Assembly (NCBI GenBank): GCA_026126105.1
Contig: JAHCJV010000037.1
Location: forward strand, 1-52,495
Direction of reading: 5' to 3'
DNA: 52,495 nt
DNA from: Enhydrobacter sp.
Lineage (GTDB): Bacteria; Pseudomonadota; Alphaproteobacteria; Reyranellales; Reyranellaceae
Made by a program: the position numbers and the translations under genes. Below are positions 6,490-14,216 of this stretch, piece after piece. The notes below the pieces were generated by a model that made no database searches, had not been told where the DNA came from, and saw nothing but the letters and a program-made list of their open reading frames with translations. Within the stretch, counting starts at the first letter, position 1; every line of letters begins with the position of its first letter.

Positions 6490-8088
6490 TCAGAACCCTA
6501 CGGCTGCGCCGTCGCGCCGGCTTTCCGAGGCGCCGAGATAGGAGCCGCCGTCGGGGAACTTCCAGATGATCTGGCTCGAGCCGAAGGCAAGGCTCGGCCA
6601 CGCCGTGCGGGTGAGCCTGTGGCCGCGCGACTCGAGGCCGGTCGCGGTGTCGGCCGGGAAGTGGTTCTCCGTCCACACCGTGCCGTCGCTCTCGTGCACC
6701 CGCCAGCGCGGCGCATCGATCGCGGCCTGCGGGTTCTGCCCGTAGTCGACGATGCGCGAGAAGACCTGCATGTGCCCCTGCGGCTGCATGGCGCCGCCCA
6801 TGAGCCCGAACGTCGCCACCGGTTTGCCGTCCTTGGTGATGAAGGCCGGGATGATGGTGTGGAACGGCCGCTTCTTCGGTCCGACCTGGTTGGGGTGACC
6901 CTTGGTCGTGACGAAGCCGCTCGCCCGGTTGTGGAGCGCGATGCCGGTGCCGGGCACGACGATACCCGAGCCGAACCCGGTGTAGTTCGACTGGATCAGC
7001 GACACCATCATGCCGGACTCGTCGGCGGTGCCGAGATAGATCGTGCCGCCGTCCTTCGGCACGCCCGGCCCGAAATCCTGCGCCTTCCTGGGATCGATCA
7101 ATCTGGCGCGGCTCTTGAGGTAGCTCTTGTCGAGCATTTGGCTGGGCGTCACCTCCATGAAGCGCGGATCGGCGACATAGCGATAGATATCGGCGAAGGC
7201 GAGCTTCATCGCCTCGATGCGCAGATGCGCCATCTCGGGACTGTCGGGATCGTACTCGGCGACATCGAAGTTCTCGAGGATGCCGAGCGCCATGCAGGCG
7301 GCGATTCCCTGGCCGTTCGGCGGGATCTCGTGCAGCGTCGTGCCGCGATAAGTGAGGCCGATCGGATCGACCCAGTCCGGCGTGTGGCTTTCCAGATCGT
7401 TGCGTCGCAGCGCTCCACCGGTTTGCTTCGCGTGCTTGTCCATGGCTTCCGCGAGTTCGCCTCGATAGAAAGCCTCGCCCTTGCTTTCGGCGATCAGGCG
7501 CAGGGTCTTCGCCTGGTCGGCAAACTTCCAGATCTCGCCGGGGAGGGGCGCGCGGCCGTTGGGCAGGAACGCCTTGACCCACCCCTCCTGGTCCTTGAGG
7601 CGGGCGATCGCGGCATCCCACTGGCGCGCCACCATATAGGAGACGCGGAAGCCATCATGGGCGTACTTGATTGCCGGCTCGAACAGATCGGCGAAAGGGA
7701 GCTTGCCATAGCGCGCGTGCAGGGTGGTCCAGAGCGACACCGCTCCCGGTGTGCTGACGCAGCCCCAGCCGGTATCGGCGATCTTGGCCTGCCCTTCGTA
7801 CTTGTCGGGCGTCATCAGCTCGGGCGAATGGCCCGAGGCGTTGAGGCCGACCAGCCTGGTGCCGTCCCACAGGATGCAGAAGGCGTCCGAGCCGATGCCG
7901 TTCATGGTCGGCTCGACCACGGTGATGGCGGCGGCGCTGGCGATCGCCGCATCGACCGCGTTGCCGCCTTTGGCCAGCATGCGCAGGCCCGCCGTTGCCG
8001 CCAGATGCTGCGAGGACGCCACCATGTTGGCGGCGAAGACCGGCAGCTTCTTCGTGCTGTACGGGAAATCGTAGTTGAAGGACGGCAC
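6490..8088 (-). CDS. gamma-glutamyltransferase family protein
   Basis: A 532-residue Ntn-hydrolase of the gamma-glutamyltranspeptidase family, which cleaves gamma-glutamyl bonds such as that in glutathione after self-processing into two subunits. Seen: GGNAVDAAIA (41-50), EPTMNGIGSD (59-68), and the processing/catalytic Thr349 in DGGTIYLGTAD, with Asp356 where the family has its conserved Asp. The end of the small subunit has GLMGGAMQPQGHMQV. No signal peptide is apparent, which resembles YwrD-type cytoplasmic members. It starts 12 nt after the upstream lipoprotein stop, with AAAGGAAT as ribosome binding site. Confidence 0.9.
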   Translation of the reverse strand: MPSFNYDFPYSTKKLPVFAANMVASSQHLAATAGLRMLAKGGNAVDAAIASAAAITVVEPTMNGIGSDAFCILWDGTRLVGLNASGHSPELMTPDKYEGQAKIADTGWGCVSTPGAVSLWTTLHARYGKLPFADLFEPAIKYAHDGFRVSYMVARQWDAAIARLKDQEGWVKAFLPNGRAPLPGEIWKFADQAKTLRLIAESKGEAFYRGELAEAMDKHAKQTGGALRRNDLESHTPDWVDPIGLTYRGTTLHEIPPNGQGIAACMALGILENFDVAEYDPDSPEMAHLRIEAMKLAFADIYRYVADPRFMEVTPSQMLDKSYLKSRARLIDPRKAQDFGPGVPKDGGTIYLGTADESGMMVSLIQSNYTGFGSGIVVPGTGIALHNRASGFVTTKGHPNQVGPKKRPFHTIIPAFITKDGKPVATFGLMGGAMQPQGHMQVFSRIVDYGQNPQAAIDAPRWRVHESDGTVWTENHFPADTATGLESRGHRLTRTAWPSLAFGSSQIIWKFPDGGSYLGASESRRDGAAVGF

Positions 8089-8100
8089 CCCAAATTCCTT

Positions 8101-8700
8101 TCACTTCTTCTTCGTTGCAACAGCCAGGTTGTCGATGCGTGCCACAAAGCGTGGCACCTGCAGGAACTGGCGGTTGTCGGCATCGCTCTTGCCGAACAGG
8201 CTCGTGAGATCGAACAGGCCAGAGCCGGCTATTTCTCCCAGGCGGCCCGACAAGGTTACCCTTTCGTTGAGACGGAAGGTTTTTAGCGCCGCTATGGCTG
8301 GATCGGAAAGCCCCGGTGGAGCGCTTTCGCGCGATCGTGTCGAGAACAGGCCGGCGACGGCACCGGCCATGCCGAGCGCCCAGTCGTTGAACGCGTACAG
8401 CGAAACTTGCGGGCCGACCTCGATGGTGACGGCGACCTTCTGGGCCGTGCCCTCGACGGTGCGCAGAATGCCCTGCCAGTCGGTGAAAGCGCCGGTCCGC
8501 GCCGCGAGCTCGAGGCATTTCTTGGCCGCCTCCTCCAATTGCAGCGGATTGCTCGACGCGAGCGCCGGTTTGGCCAACGCTTGCAGCCCGTCCAGGAACA
8601 CCTTCTGCTGCGGGTTCTCCTCGTACCAGGGGCGGTCGAAGCAACCGGCGAGGGCAAGAGCCGATCCACCGACAAGAATGCGCCGGCGAGAGATCTTCAT
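8101..8700 (-). CDS. predicted lipoprotein with Arg-rich (Tat-like) signal, unknown function
   Basis: A 199-residue protein starting MKISRRRILVGGSALALAGC. The SRRR run followed by a hydrophobic stretch and lipobox LAGC (Cys20) suggests a lipoprotein, possibly exported by Tat. The mature region is mostly helical with no motif I recognise and ends in a lysine-rich tail. It lies between the acyl-CoA ligase and gamma-glutamyltransferase genes on the same strand, downstream of a large hairpin. It may therefore be the first gene of its own transcription unit. Confidence 0.8.
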   Translation of the reverse strand: MKISRRRILVGGSALALAGCFDRPWYEENPQQKVFLDGLQALAKPALASSNPLQLEEAAKKCLELAARTGAFTDWQGILRTVEGTAQKVAVTIEVGPQVSLYAFNDWALGMAGAVAGLFSTRSRESAPPGLSDPAIAALKTFRLNERVTLSGRLGEIAGSGLFDLTSLFGKSDADNRQFLQVPRFVARIDNLAVATKKK

Positions 8701-8706
8701 GATCTT

Positions 8707-8786
8707 CCGGACCCCGAGCCTCCGGCTCGCCCATGATTGAGCTCGTTCATATGAGCATATGAGCGAGCCGGAGGCCGGAGGTCCGG
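8707..8786. terminator. large intergenic hairpin after the acyl-CoA ligase gene (repeat copy 2)
   Basis: A compound inverted repeat fills the 96-bp gap between two leftward genes. The inner arms are GCCTCCGGCTCGC (8718-8730) and GCGAGCCGGAGGC (8763-8775). The outer arms are CCGGACC (8707-8713) and GGTCCGG (8780-8786). The loop contains CATATGAGCATATG. The inner arm shares CCTCCGGCTCGC with the hairpin at 5395. No U-run follows on the minus strand, so it may be a processing or Rho-linked structure rather than a classic intrinsic terminator. Confidence 0.55.
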
Positions 8787-8796
8787 CACATAATGC

Positions 8797-10518
8797 TCAC
8801 GCTGCCTTCGCGGTTGCCTTGGCGCGCTCCTCTTCCTTCAGCTCCTTCTTGGAAAGCTTGCCGACCGGGGTCTTGGGCAGCTCCGACCGGATCTCCAGCG
8901 CGACCGGCATCTCGTGCTTGCCGATCTTGCCGTCGAGGTGCTTCTTCAACTCGTCGAAGGTGAGGTGGGCGCCGGGCTTCAGCTTGACGAACACCTTAGG
9001 GGCTTCCTGCCGATAGGGATCGGGGATGCCGATCACGATGCATTCGTCGACTGCAGGGTGCTCGTAGACGGCTTCCTCGATCATGCGCGGATAGACGTTG
9101 TAGCCCGACGAGATGATCAGGTCCTTCGAGCGGTCGACGAGGTAAAGCCAGCCGGCTTCGTCCATGTAGCCCATGTCGCCGGTGCGCAGGCCCTTCCAGT
9201 TGCTTCCTGGATGGCTGAACAGTACCTGCTCCGTCTCCTCGGGCTTCTTCCAGTAGCCCTTCATGACCTGCGGGCCGATGATGCAGACTTCCCCGACATG
9301 TTCCTTGCCGGGCGGCAGCACCCGATCGGGATGCTCCATGTCCCGGATTTCGATGATCGTGCCGGGCATCGGCACGCCGCATGAGCCGACGCGCCGCACC
9401 GCCTTGTCGACCGGGCAGATCGCTCCGGTCGGGGAGGTCTCGGTCAGACCGTAACCCTCGATCAGCGTCGCGCCGGTGAGCTTCTCGAAGCTCTGCTGCA
9501 CCTCGACGGGCAAAGGCGCGCCGCCGGACATGCAGATCTTGAGCGAGCTGAGATCGAGCCCCTTTGCTTCAGGGTGCTTGTTGATCGCCGTGTAGAGCGT
9601 GGGCACGCCGGGCAGGAAGGTCGGCTTCTTCTTTGCCAGGTCCTTCACGATCATGTCGATGTCGGGCCGCGGATAGAGGATCAGCTGGTTGCCGTTGCGC
9701 ACGGCGCCCAGCATGATTCCCGACAGCGCATAGATGTGGAACAGCGGCAGCACGCAGACCACCTTCTCGGCGCCAGGCGTGGTGTAGGGCGTCGTCCACG
9801 CCTGGCCCTGTGCCATCGCCGACACGACGCAGCCGTGCGTCAGCATCGCCGCCTTTGGCAGGCCGGTGGTGCCGCCGGTGTACTGCAGCAGCGCCACCTC
9901 GTCCCACAAATTCTCCGGCGCAGGATGGCTCCTGTACTTGCCGTCGTTGCCGAGCAGGTCCTTGAACGACATGTGCCATTGGTCGCGCGGCCAGGCCGAC
10001 AGGTCCTTCTTCTTGGCGATCGGGTACAGCCAGTTCTTCGGCCACGGCAGGTAGTCCGCGATCGAGCCGACGATCAGCTTCTTCAGCCGCGTCTTGCCAC
10101 GCATCGCCGCCATCTTCGGGTACAGCGCGGTGACGTCTAGCGTGACGAGGATATCGGTCTCGGAATCGCCGATCTTGAACTCGAGCTCGCGGGCGGCATC
10201 GAGCGGGCTGTAGTTCACCACCCGGCCGCCGGCCTTAAGGATGCCGAAGAAGGCGATGAGATAGTGCGGGGTATTGGGAAGGTAGAGCCCGACGTTCACG
10301 CCCGGGCCGACGCCCAGCTTCTGGAACCCGGCGGCAGCACGGTCCGAGGCCTCCTTGTAGTCGCGGAAGGTCATGATCTTGTCGAGGAAGTCGGTGAACG
10401 GCCGATCCCCATATTGCGCGCAGCTGTCCTCGAAGATCTGATGGAGCGTCTTCTTCGGGATATCGAGTTCCCACTTCACGCCCGGAGGATAGCTCTTTTC
10501 CCACACGTGATTCGCCAT
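8797..10518 (-). CDS. long-chain/dicarboxylate acyl-CoA ligase (AMP-forming)
   Basis: A 573-residue adenylate-forming enzyme that activates a fatty or dicarboxylic acid to its CoA thioester through an acyl-AMP. Seen: the P-loop YTGGTTGLPKAAM, the YGLTETSP motif, the TGDMGYMDEAGWLYLVDRSK hinge region, and a C-terminal Lys in KTPVGKLSKKELK. The open frame extends another 114 codons upstream, but that part overlaps the GNAT gene and reads as out-of-frame sequence. ATG 10518 (MANHVWEKSYPPG) has GGGAGG nine bases before it. It starts 22 nt after the GNAT stop, so they are probably co-transcribed. It resembles FadD/PimA enzymes; chain-length preference is unknown. Confidence 0.92.
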   Translation of the reverse strand: MANHVWEKSYPPGVKWELDIPKKTLHQIFEDSCAQYGDRPFTDFLDKIMTFRDYKEASDRAAAGFQKLGVGPGVNVGLYLPNTPHYLIAFFGILKAGGRVVNYSPLDAARELEFKIGDSETDILVTLDVTALYPKMAAMRGKTRLKKLIVGSIADYLPWPKNWLYPIAKKKDLSAWPRDQWHMSFKDLLGNDGKYRSHPAPENLWDEVALLQYTGGTTGLPKAAMLTHGCVVSAMAQGQAWTTPYTTPGAEKVVCVLPLFHIYALSGIMLGAVRNGNQLILYPRPDIDMIVKDLAKKKPTFLPGVPTLYTAINKHPEAKGLDLSSLKICMSGGAPLPVEVQQSFEKLTGATLIEGYGLTETSPTGAICPVDKAVRRVGSCGVPMPGTIIEIRDMEHPDRVLPPGKEHVGEVCIIGPQVMKGYWKKPEETEQVLFSHPGSNWKGLRTGDMGYMDEAGWLYLVDRSKDLIISSGYNVYPRMIEEAVYEHPAVDECIVIGIPDPYRQEAPKVFVKLKPGAHLTFDELKKHLDGKIGKHEMPVALEIRSELPKTPVGKLSKKELKEEERAKATAKAA

Positions 10519-10540
10519 TCTGCGCCTCCCTTTGCCCGCA

Positions 10541-11281
10541 CTATGGCACGCGATAGCCGTATCTGTAGACCGTCTCGAAGCCGAGTTCGGCATAAAGCGG
10601 CAAGGCTGCCGAGTTGGTTGCCACGACCTGCAGATAAGCGAAGCGCGCGCCCTGGCTATGGCCCCATGCGCACACGCTTTCGGTGAGCCGTCGCGCCAGG
10701 CCGCGTCGGCGAGCGCGTGGAGCGACCAGGACATCGAACAGCCCGACATGGTCGCCGTCCGCGACGCCGAGCGCGAAGGCGATCGGCCCATAGGCGTCCT
10801 CGACCTGGGCGAAAGCGACCGGTGCCGCAATCGAGTGGAGCATCCGCTCCATGATGTCACGGTGGGCAGGGGCCACCGGGCTCAACTCGGCAAAACCGGC
10901 GAGCCACGCGATCGAAGGGCTGGGCTCGAGTCGGACCTCGGCGTCCAGAGCGAACCGACCATCGAGGGCGCTGCGCTGGACGAGACTGTCGTCGATCCGC
11001 CGGTAGCCGGCGTCGGCGAGACAGGAATCGACTGCTGGCGGAGCGAGCGGTGTCAATCGCCAGACCGGTGGCAGACCGCGCGCTCGATAGGGCGCTTCGA
11101 GCGCGTCCTTCAATGCGTGGTTGAACTCAACGCCTTCTGCCAAAGCATTGATAGAATTGGCTCTTTTGGTGTAGCCCCCGGAGAACCGCGTGACCCAACC
11201 GGCGGTTTCGGCGGTTTCCAGCGCGGGCCACGCCCGGAAGGCGCGGCGTTCGAGAAATCGGATGTCGGATTCGCGTGACAT
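10541..11281 (-). CDS. GNAT family N-acetyltransferase
   Basis: A 246-residue protein with a C-terminal GNAT domain. The acetyl-CoA binding motif A is LFDVLVAPRARRRGLARRL (Arg-rich RxxGLA loop), followed by YLQVVATNSAALPLYAELGF, the classic motif B ending. The N-terminal 130 residues are a divergent second half-domain, as in two-domain GNATs. The acceptor cannot be predicted. It is the first gene of the leftward run that continues into the acyl-CoA ligase. Confidence 0.85.
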   Translation of the reverse strand: MSRESDIRFLERRAFRAWPALETAETAGWVTRFSGGYTKRANSINALAEGVEFNHALKDALEAPYRARGLPPVWRLTPLAPPAVDSCLADAGYRRIDDSLVQRSALDGRFALDAEVRLEPSPSIAWLAGFAELSPVAPAHRDIMERMLHSIAAPVAFAQVEDAYGPIAFALGVADGDHVGLFDVLVAPRARRRGLARRLTESVCAWGHSQGARFAYLQVVATNSAALPLYAELGFETVYRYGYRVP

Positions 11282-11351
11282 GCTTAAAGTATCGTGTTAG
11301 GAATTTATCTCAAGAAGACCAGACAGTTAAGTTAGTAACTGCATGTGATGT

Positions 11352-12152
11352 ATGAGCTTCATCGACAGCCCCTTCGTCGATGTTCATGTTTGCCGGCAGC
11401 CGCCTTTTCGCCGTTCCTGCCCAGAGACCGGACGATGGCTGCCGGCCCTCCTTTTACTGGCTCTGCTTCTCCCCGTTCTTGCTGGGTGCGGGGGCGATGG
11501 TAGCCAGGGTTACGCCGATCAGCCACCGACCAACCGCACGGCATTGGTTGCTTGGCAGGAATGGACCCGCTTCGGGCGCTCCACGGTGGTCTATGGGGGC
11601 ACAGCCAATGGCTACACCAACCGCACTGGCGTGAGCGAGCACAGCGAGCCGCTGAACAGCCGGGTCGGCGACTACTGGGGGAACTGCGGCCATCCCGAAT
11701 GGAACGGCCGGACTTCGGGCCGGCCTTGGTCGGGTGCCTTCGTCTCATGGGTCGTGACCAAGTCCGGGGTCAGCCAGAGCGCTTTCCCGCCCGCTGGCCG
11801 CCACGGCCAGTATCTCGCCTCGCTCTACGACCGTCAGCAGGGTAGCCGAGGCGCGAGCTTTGCGCTGCATTCACCCAGCGAATATTCCCCCCGGGAAGGC
11901 GACCTGGTTTGCACCGGCACGGCCGGCCCGACGTGGCGCTACGCCGATACGCGCACCGCCCGGCGGCGGATCGACAATACGGCGAACCATTGCGACGTCG
12001 TCACCGGCGTGCGGGGCGGTTTCGTGCATGCCATCGGCGGCAACGTGAAGAACAGCGTTACCATGAGCCTCTACCCGGTCGATTCGCGGGGGCGTCTCGT
12101 CGACACGCCGGGCAAGCGATGGATGATGATAGTCGAGAACCGCGCCACTTAG
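11352..12152 (+). CDS. DUF2272 lipoprotein, copy 1
   Basis: A 266-residue envelope protein. An unusually long n-region (about 29 residues) precedes LPALLLLALLLPVLAGC, whose Cys46 fits a lipobox. A later start would give a normal signal, but I see no good candidate. The mature part matches DUF2272: WQEWTRFGRSTV, RVGDYWGNCG, RPWSGAFVSWVVTKSGV, EGDLVC, NHCDVVTGVRGGFVHAIGGNV and a terminal VENR. The layout (PWSxAFxSW near a helix start, then HCD, then HAIGGN) recalls NlpC/P60 or CHAP amidases, but the nucleophile Cys is not at the usual place. A paralog lies at 15824-16573. Confidence 0.82.
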   Translation: MSFIDSPFVDVHVCRQPPFRRSCPETGRWLPALLLLALLLPVLAGCGGDGSQGYADQPPTNRTALVAWQEWTRFGRSTVVYGGTANGYTNRTGVSEHSEPLNSRVGDYWGNCGHPEWNGRTSGRPWSGAFVSWVVTKSGVSQSAFPPAGRHGQYLASLYDRQQGSRGASFALHSPSEYSPREGDLVCTGTAGPTWRYADTRTARRRIDNTANHCDVVTGVRGGFVHAIGGNVKNSVTMSLYPVDSRGRLVDTPGKRWMMIVENRAT

Positions 12153-12171
12153 ACGGCGTTGACGCCCCCGT

Positions 12172-12379
12172 CAGTTCTCACTCGCCTATGCGCTGCTCGG
12201 CGTGATCTGCGGCGAAAACATCGCCTCCGAGCACGGGCTCGGTCAGGCGCCTGCAGCTGCTCGCCGCCAGCTTCAAGACCTACGGCGTATTCGCCATCAT
12301 CATCCTGCTATCGCTGGTCTCGGTCTGCATCATGTCCGCGATGAACCTGCTGGAGAACCGCCTGCTGCGCTGGCGCTGA
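12172..12379 (+). pseudogene. C-terminal relic of an ABC transporter permease (SsuC/TauC type)
   Basis: Two adjoining frames encode the end of a nitrate/sulfonate/taurine-type permease. The first reads FSLAYALLGVICGENIASEH then GLG (the EAA-loop region). One base later in frame come LLAASFKTYGVFAIIILLSL and NLLENRLLRWR with a TGA at 12377. Dropping one base near 12245 joins GLG to RRLQLLAASFKTYG in one frame. Everything upstream of the last 65 or so residues is missing, and the DUF2272 gene ends 19 bp before it. It is therefore a dead fragment left by a deletion or rearrangement. The bases from 12380 to 12477 contain nothing I recognise. Confidence 0.72.
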
Positions 12380-12477
12380 ATTCGATATGAGGATGAGAGA
12401 GAGCCTTGGGTGGGCCAGCTTTGAGTACGGTTCTGCCGAGCCGGGCGCTCGGCGAGCTCAGACCACATCAATCCCGA

Positions 12478-13620
12478 TTAGCGACGGGGCATCAGGAGTG
12501 CGGCAGCGGCGCCGAGCGCGGCAACGGCAAGCAGCAAGACCGGCGCCAGCGACCATCCCGTCCAACCGACCCAGTAAGCCAGCGCCGGTGGACCCGCGAG
12601 CGAACCCAGGCTGCCGGCCTGGGCCAGCAGGCCATTGATCGGTCCGATCGCCCGCTGGTCGGGCGCGATACGGGGTACCGAGGCAAACGCCGCGGCCGGC
12701 ACCATGCCGCCGATCGCGAACGAAGCGGTGAAGCCCGCTACGGCAAGTGTCAGCTCGGGTGCGTGGAAGGCGAAAACTGCCGCGAGCGCCGAGGCGGTGA
12801 GTCCGATCGACACGATTCGGCCAGGTGCCACGCCGCTCCGCATCAACCAGCCGGCGGCAAAGCTGCCGGCTATTCCAAAGGCCGTGGCAATGGCCACGAT
12901 GCTGCCGGCCATCGCGGCCGACACCCCGCGGTCGGCCGCCAGATAGGCCGGCAGGATTCCGGCAAGCGCGAGGAAGAGCAGCGCGAAGCAGAAGAACGAC
13001 ACCGCCAGCGGCATGGCAGGTCGCAGCCAGCCGCTCGCCTCACCGCGATCGATGCCACGGGCGGGTTGTGTGCGAGCGATGATCACGGTCCAAAACAGAA
13101 CGGCGCCGGCAAGCACGGCACCGTCGACCAGGAAGACGGTGCGCCAGCCGCCTTCGCTGCCAGCAGTGGCCGTCGCAAAACCGGCGAGGGCGATGCCGAC
13201 CGGTACGAAGGTGCTCCAGAGTGAAAGGACGACGGGGTGATGGCGCGGCTCCGCTGTCGCGGCCATGAGCGATGGCCCGGCCACCACGACGAGGAGATAT
13301 CCAATGCCGGCCAGTCCACGCGCCGCGAGCAGGGTGGGCGCGTCCTCTGCCACGGCACAGATAGCAGCCGCGCCGGCCATGACGAGCAGGCCGAGCCCGC
13401 CGGCGCGGGCATGGCCGAGCCTTTCGCACCAGCCCCCGGCCAGCAGGCCGAACAGAGCACCTACCAGCGTGACGAGCGACACCGCGAACCCGGCGGTGGC
13501 GAGCGACAGCTCGAGATCCCGCTGCAGGGCCGGCACCAGCGGCGGCACGATGCCGAGCTGGCCGGCCGCGAGCACACCGATCGCATAGAGGAGCCAGATG
13601 CGCGGCCACGATGTCGTCAT
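12478..13620 (-). CDS. MFS transporter
   Basis: A 380-residue protein with about 12 hydrophobic segments and the usual major-facilitator two-bundle layout. The loop 2-3 motif is GGWCERLGHARAGGLG, a variant of GxxxDRxGRR, and the second half has the counterpart AAGWLMRSGVAPGR. Single-polypeptide proton-driven exporters or importers of small solutes have this form. It is last in a leftward run behind the XRE regulator (50-nt gap) and GMC oxidoreductase. It may therefore export or import a compound handled by the oxidoreductase. The substrate is unknown. Confidence 0.88.
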   Translation of the reverse strand: MTTSWPRIWLLYAIGVLAAGQLGIVPPLVPALQRDLELSLATAGFAVSLVTLVGALFGLLAGGWCERLGHARAGGLGLLVMAGAAAICAVAEDAPTLLAARGLAGIGYLLVVVAGPSLMAATAEPRHHPVVLSLWSTFVPVGIALAGFATATAGSEGGWRTVFLVDGAVLAGAVLFWTVIIARTQPARGIDRGEASGWLRPAMPLAVSFFCFALLFLALAGILPAYLAADRGVSAAMAGSIVAIATAFGIAGSFAAGWLMRSGVAPGRIVSIGLTASALAAVFAFHAPELTLAVAGFTASFAIGGMVPAAAFASVPRIAPDQRAIGPINGLLAQAGSLGSLAGPPALAYWVGWTGWSLAPVLLLAVAALGAAAALLMPRR

Positions 13621-13670
13621 GCCGGCAGGATAGGGATGGCCGAAGCGTCACCCCACGAATAAGATATTCG

Positions 13671-14213
13671 TCAGAGGTGCGGGACCGTCGTGACGAGCCG
13701 CGCGAGCGTGCCGTCGTTGAGTTGCAGCCGCTCCCACAGAAGGATACTCGGCTCGATCGGCACGATCGGACTGTCGTTGGCACCGGTCCAGAACCGAAGC
13801 TCTGCTGCGCCGTCGTCGTACCAGCCGATGCCGCCCAGCCGGCTCTCGGCCAGGAGGATCTCTTCGCTGGCGAAGCGCCAGAGGGAGGTGCCGCGCAACT
13901 GGGGCTCGTCGGCCTTCCACTCGGCACAGCGGGGCGGAGAGGCCGCAAGCAGGCGGTGCGTGAGGTCGCAAATCAGGTGGACGGGAAGGGCGGAGCTCTC
14001 GACCAGTCGCCGCAGGCCGGCGTCGCCAGCCGAGTCGAGCGGCGCCGACAGCAGCTGCCCGAGCTGGCGCGTAACGGTTTCAGGTATGCGATGATGACCG
14101 CGCTCCCAGCGCGATAACGTTGCCTGTGTGACTCCGAACAGCTCGGCGGCATGGCTCTGTTTGACGCCCCGCAGGCGTCGCCAGCGCCGCAGCGCACGGC
14201 CGAACTCCTGCAC
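13671..14213 (-). CDS. XRE-family transcriptional regulator with C-terminal sensor-like domain
   Basis: A 180-residue protein whose N-terminus (residues 4-58) is a Cro/C1-type helix-turn-helix: LRRWRRLRGVKQSHAAELFG followed by VTQATLSRWERGHHRIP. The remainder (about 70-180) looks like a small PAS- or MmyB-like ligand-binding domain (LPVHLICDLTHRLLAASP; GGIGWYDDGAAELRFWTG). It starts 3 nt after the GMC oxidoreductase stop, so it is translated from the same message and may sense that enzyme's substrate. The regulatory target is not shown by the sequence. Confidence 0.85.
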   Translation of the reverse strand: MQEFGRALRRWRRLRGVKQSHAAELFGVTQATLSRWERGHHRIPETVTRQLGQLLSAPLDSAGDAGLRRLVESSALPVHLICDLTHRLLAASPPRCAEWKADEPQLRGTSLWRFASEEILLAESRLGGIGWYDDGAAELRFWTGANDSPIVPIEPSILLWERLQLNDGTLARLVTTVPHL

Positions 14214-14216
14214 GGT

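Noticed and set aside
6448..8286. A 612-codon open frame on the plus strand
   Set aside because: It is antisense to the gamma-glutamyltransferase, whose catalytic Thr and family blocks are intact. Its composition is shadow-like.
10519..10860. A 114-codon N-terminal extension of the acyl-CoA ligase
   Set aside because: It overlaps the GNAT gene, reads as Ser/Arg-rich out-of-frame sequence, and the ATG at 10518 has a good Shine-Dalgarno and family-like start.
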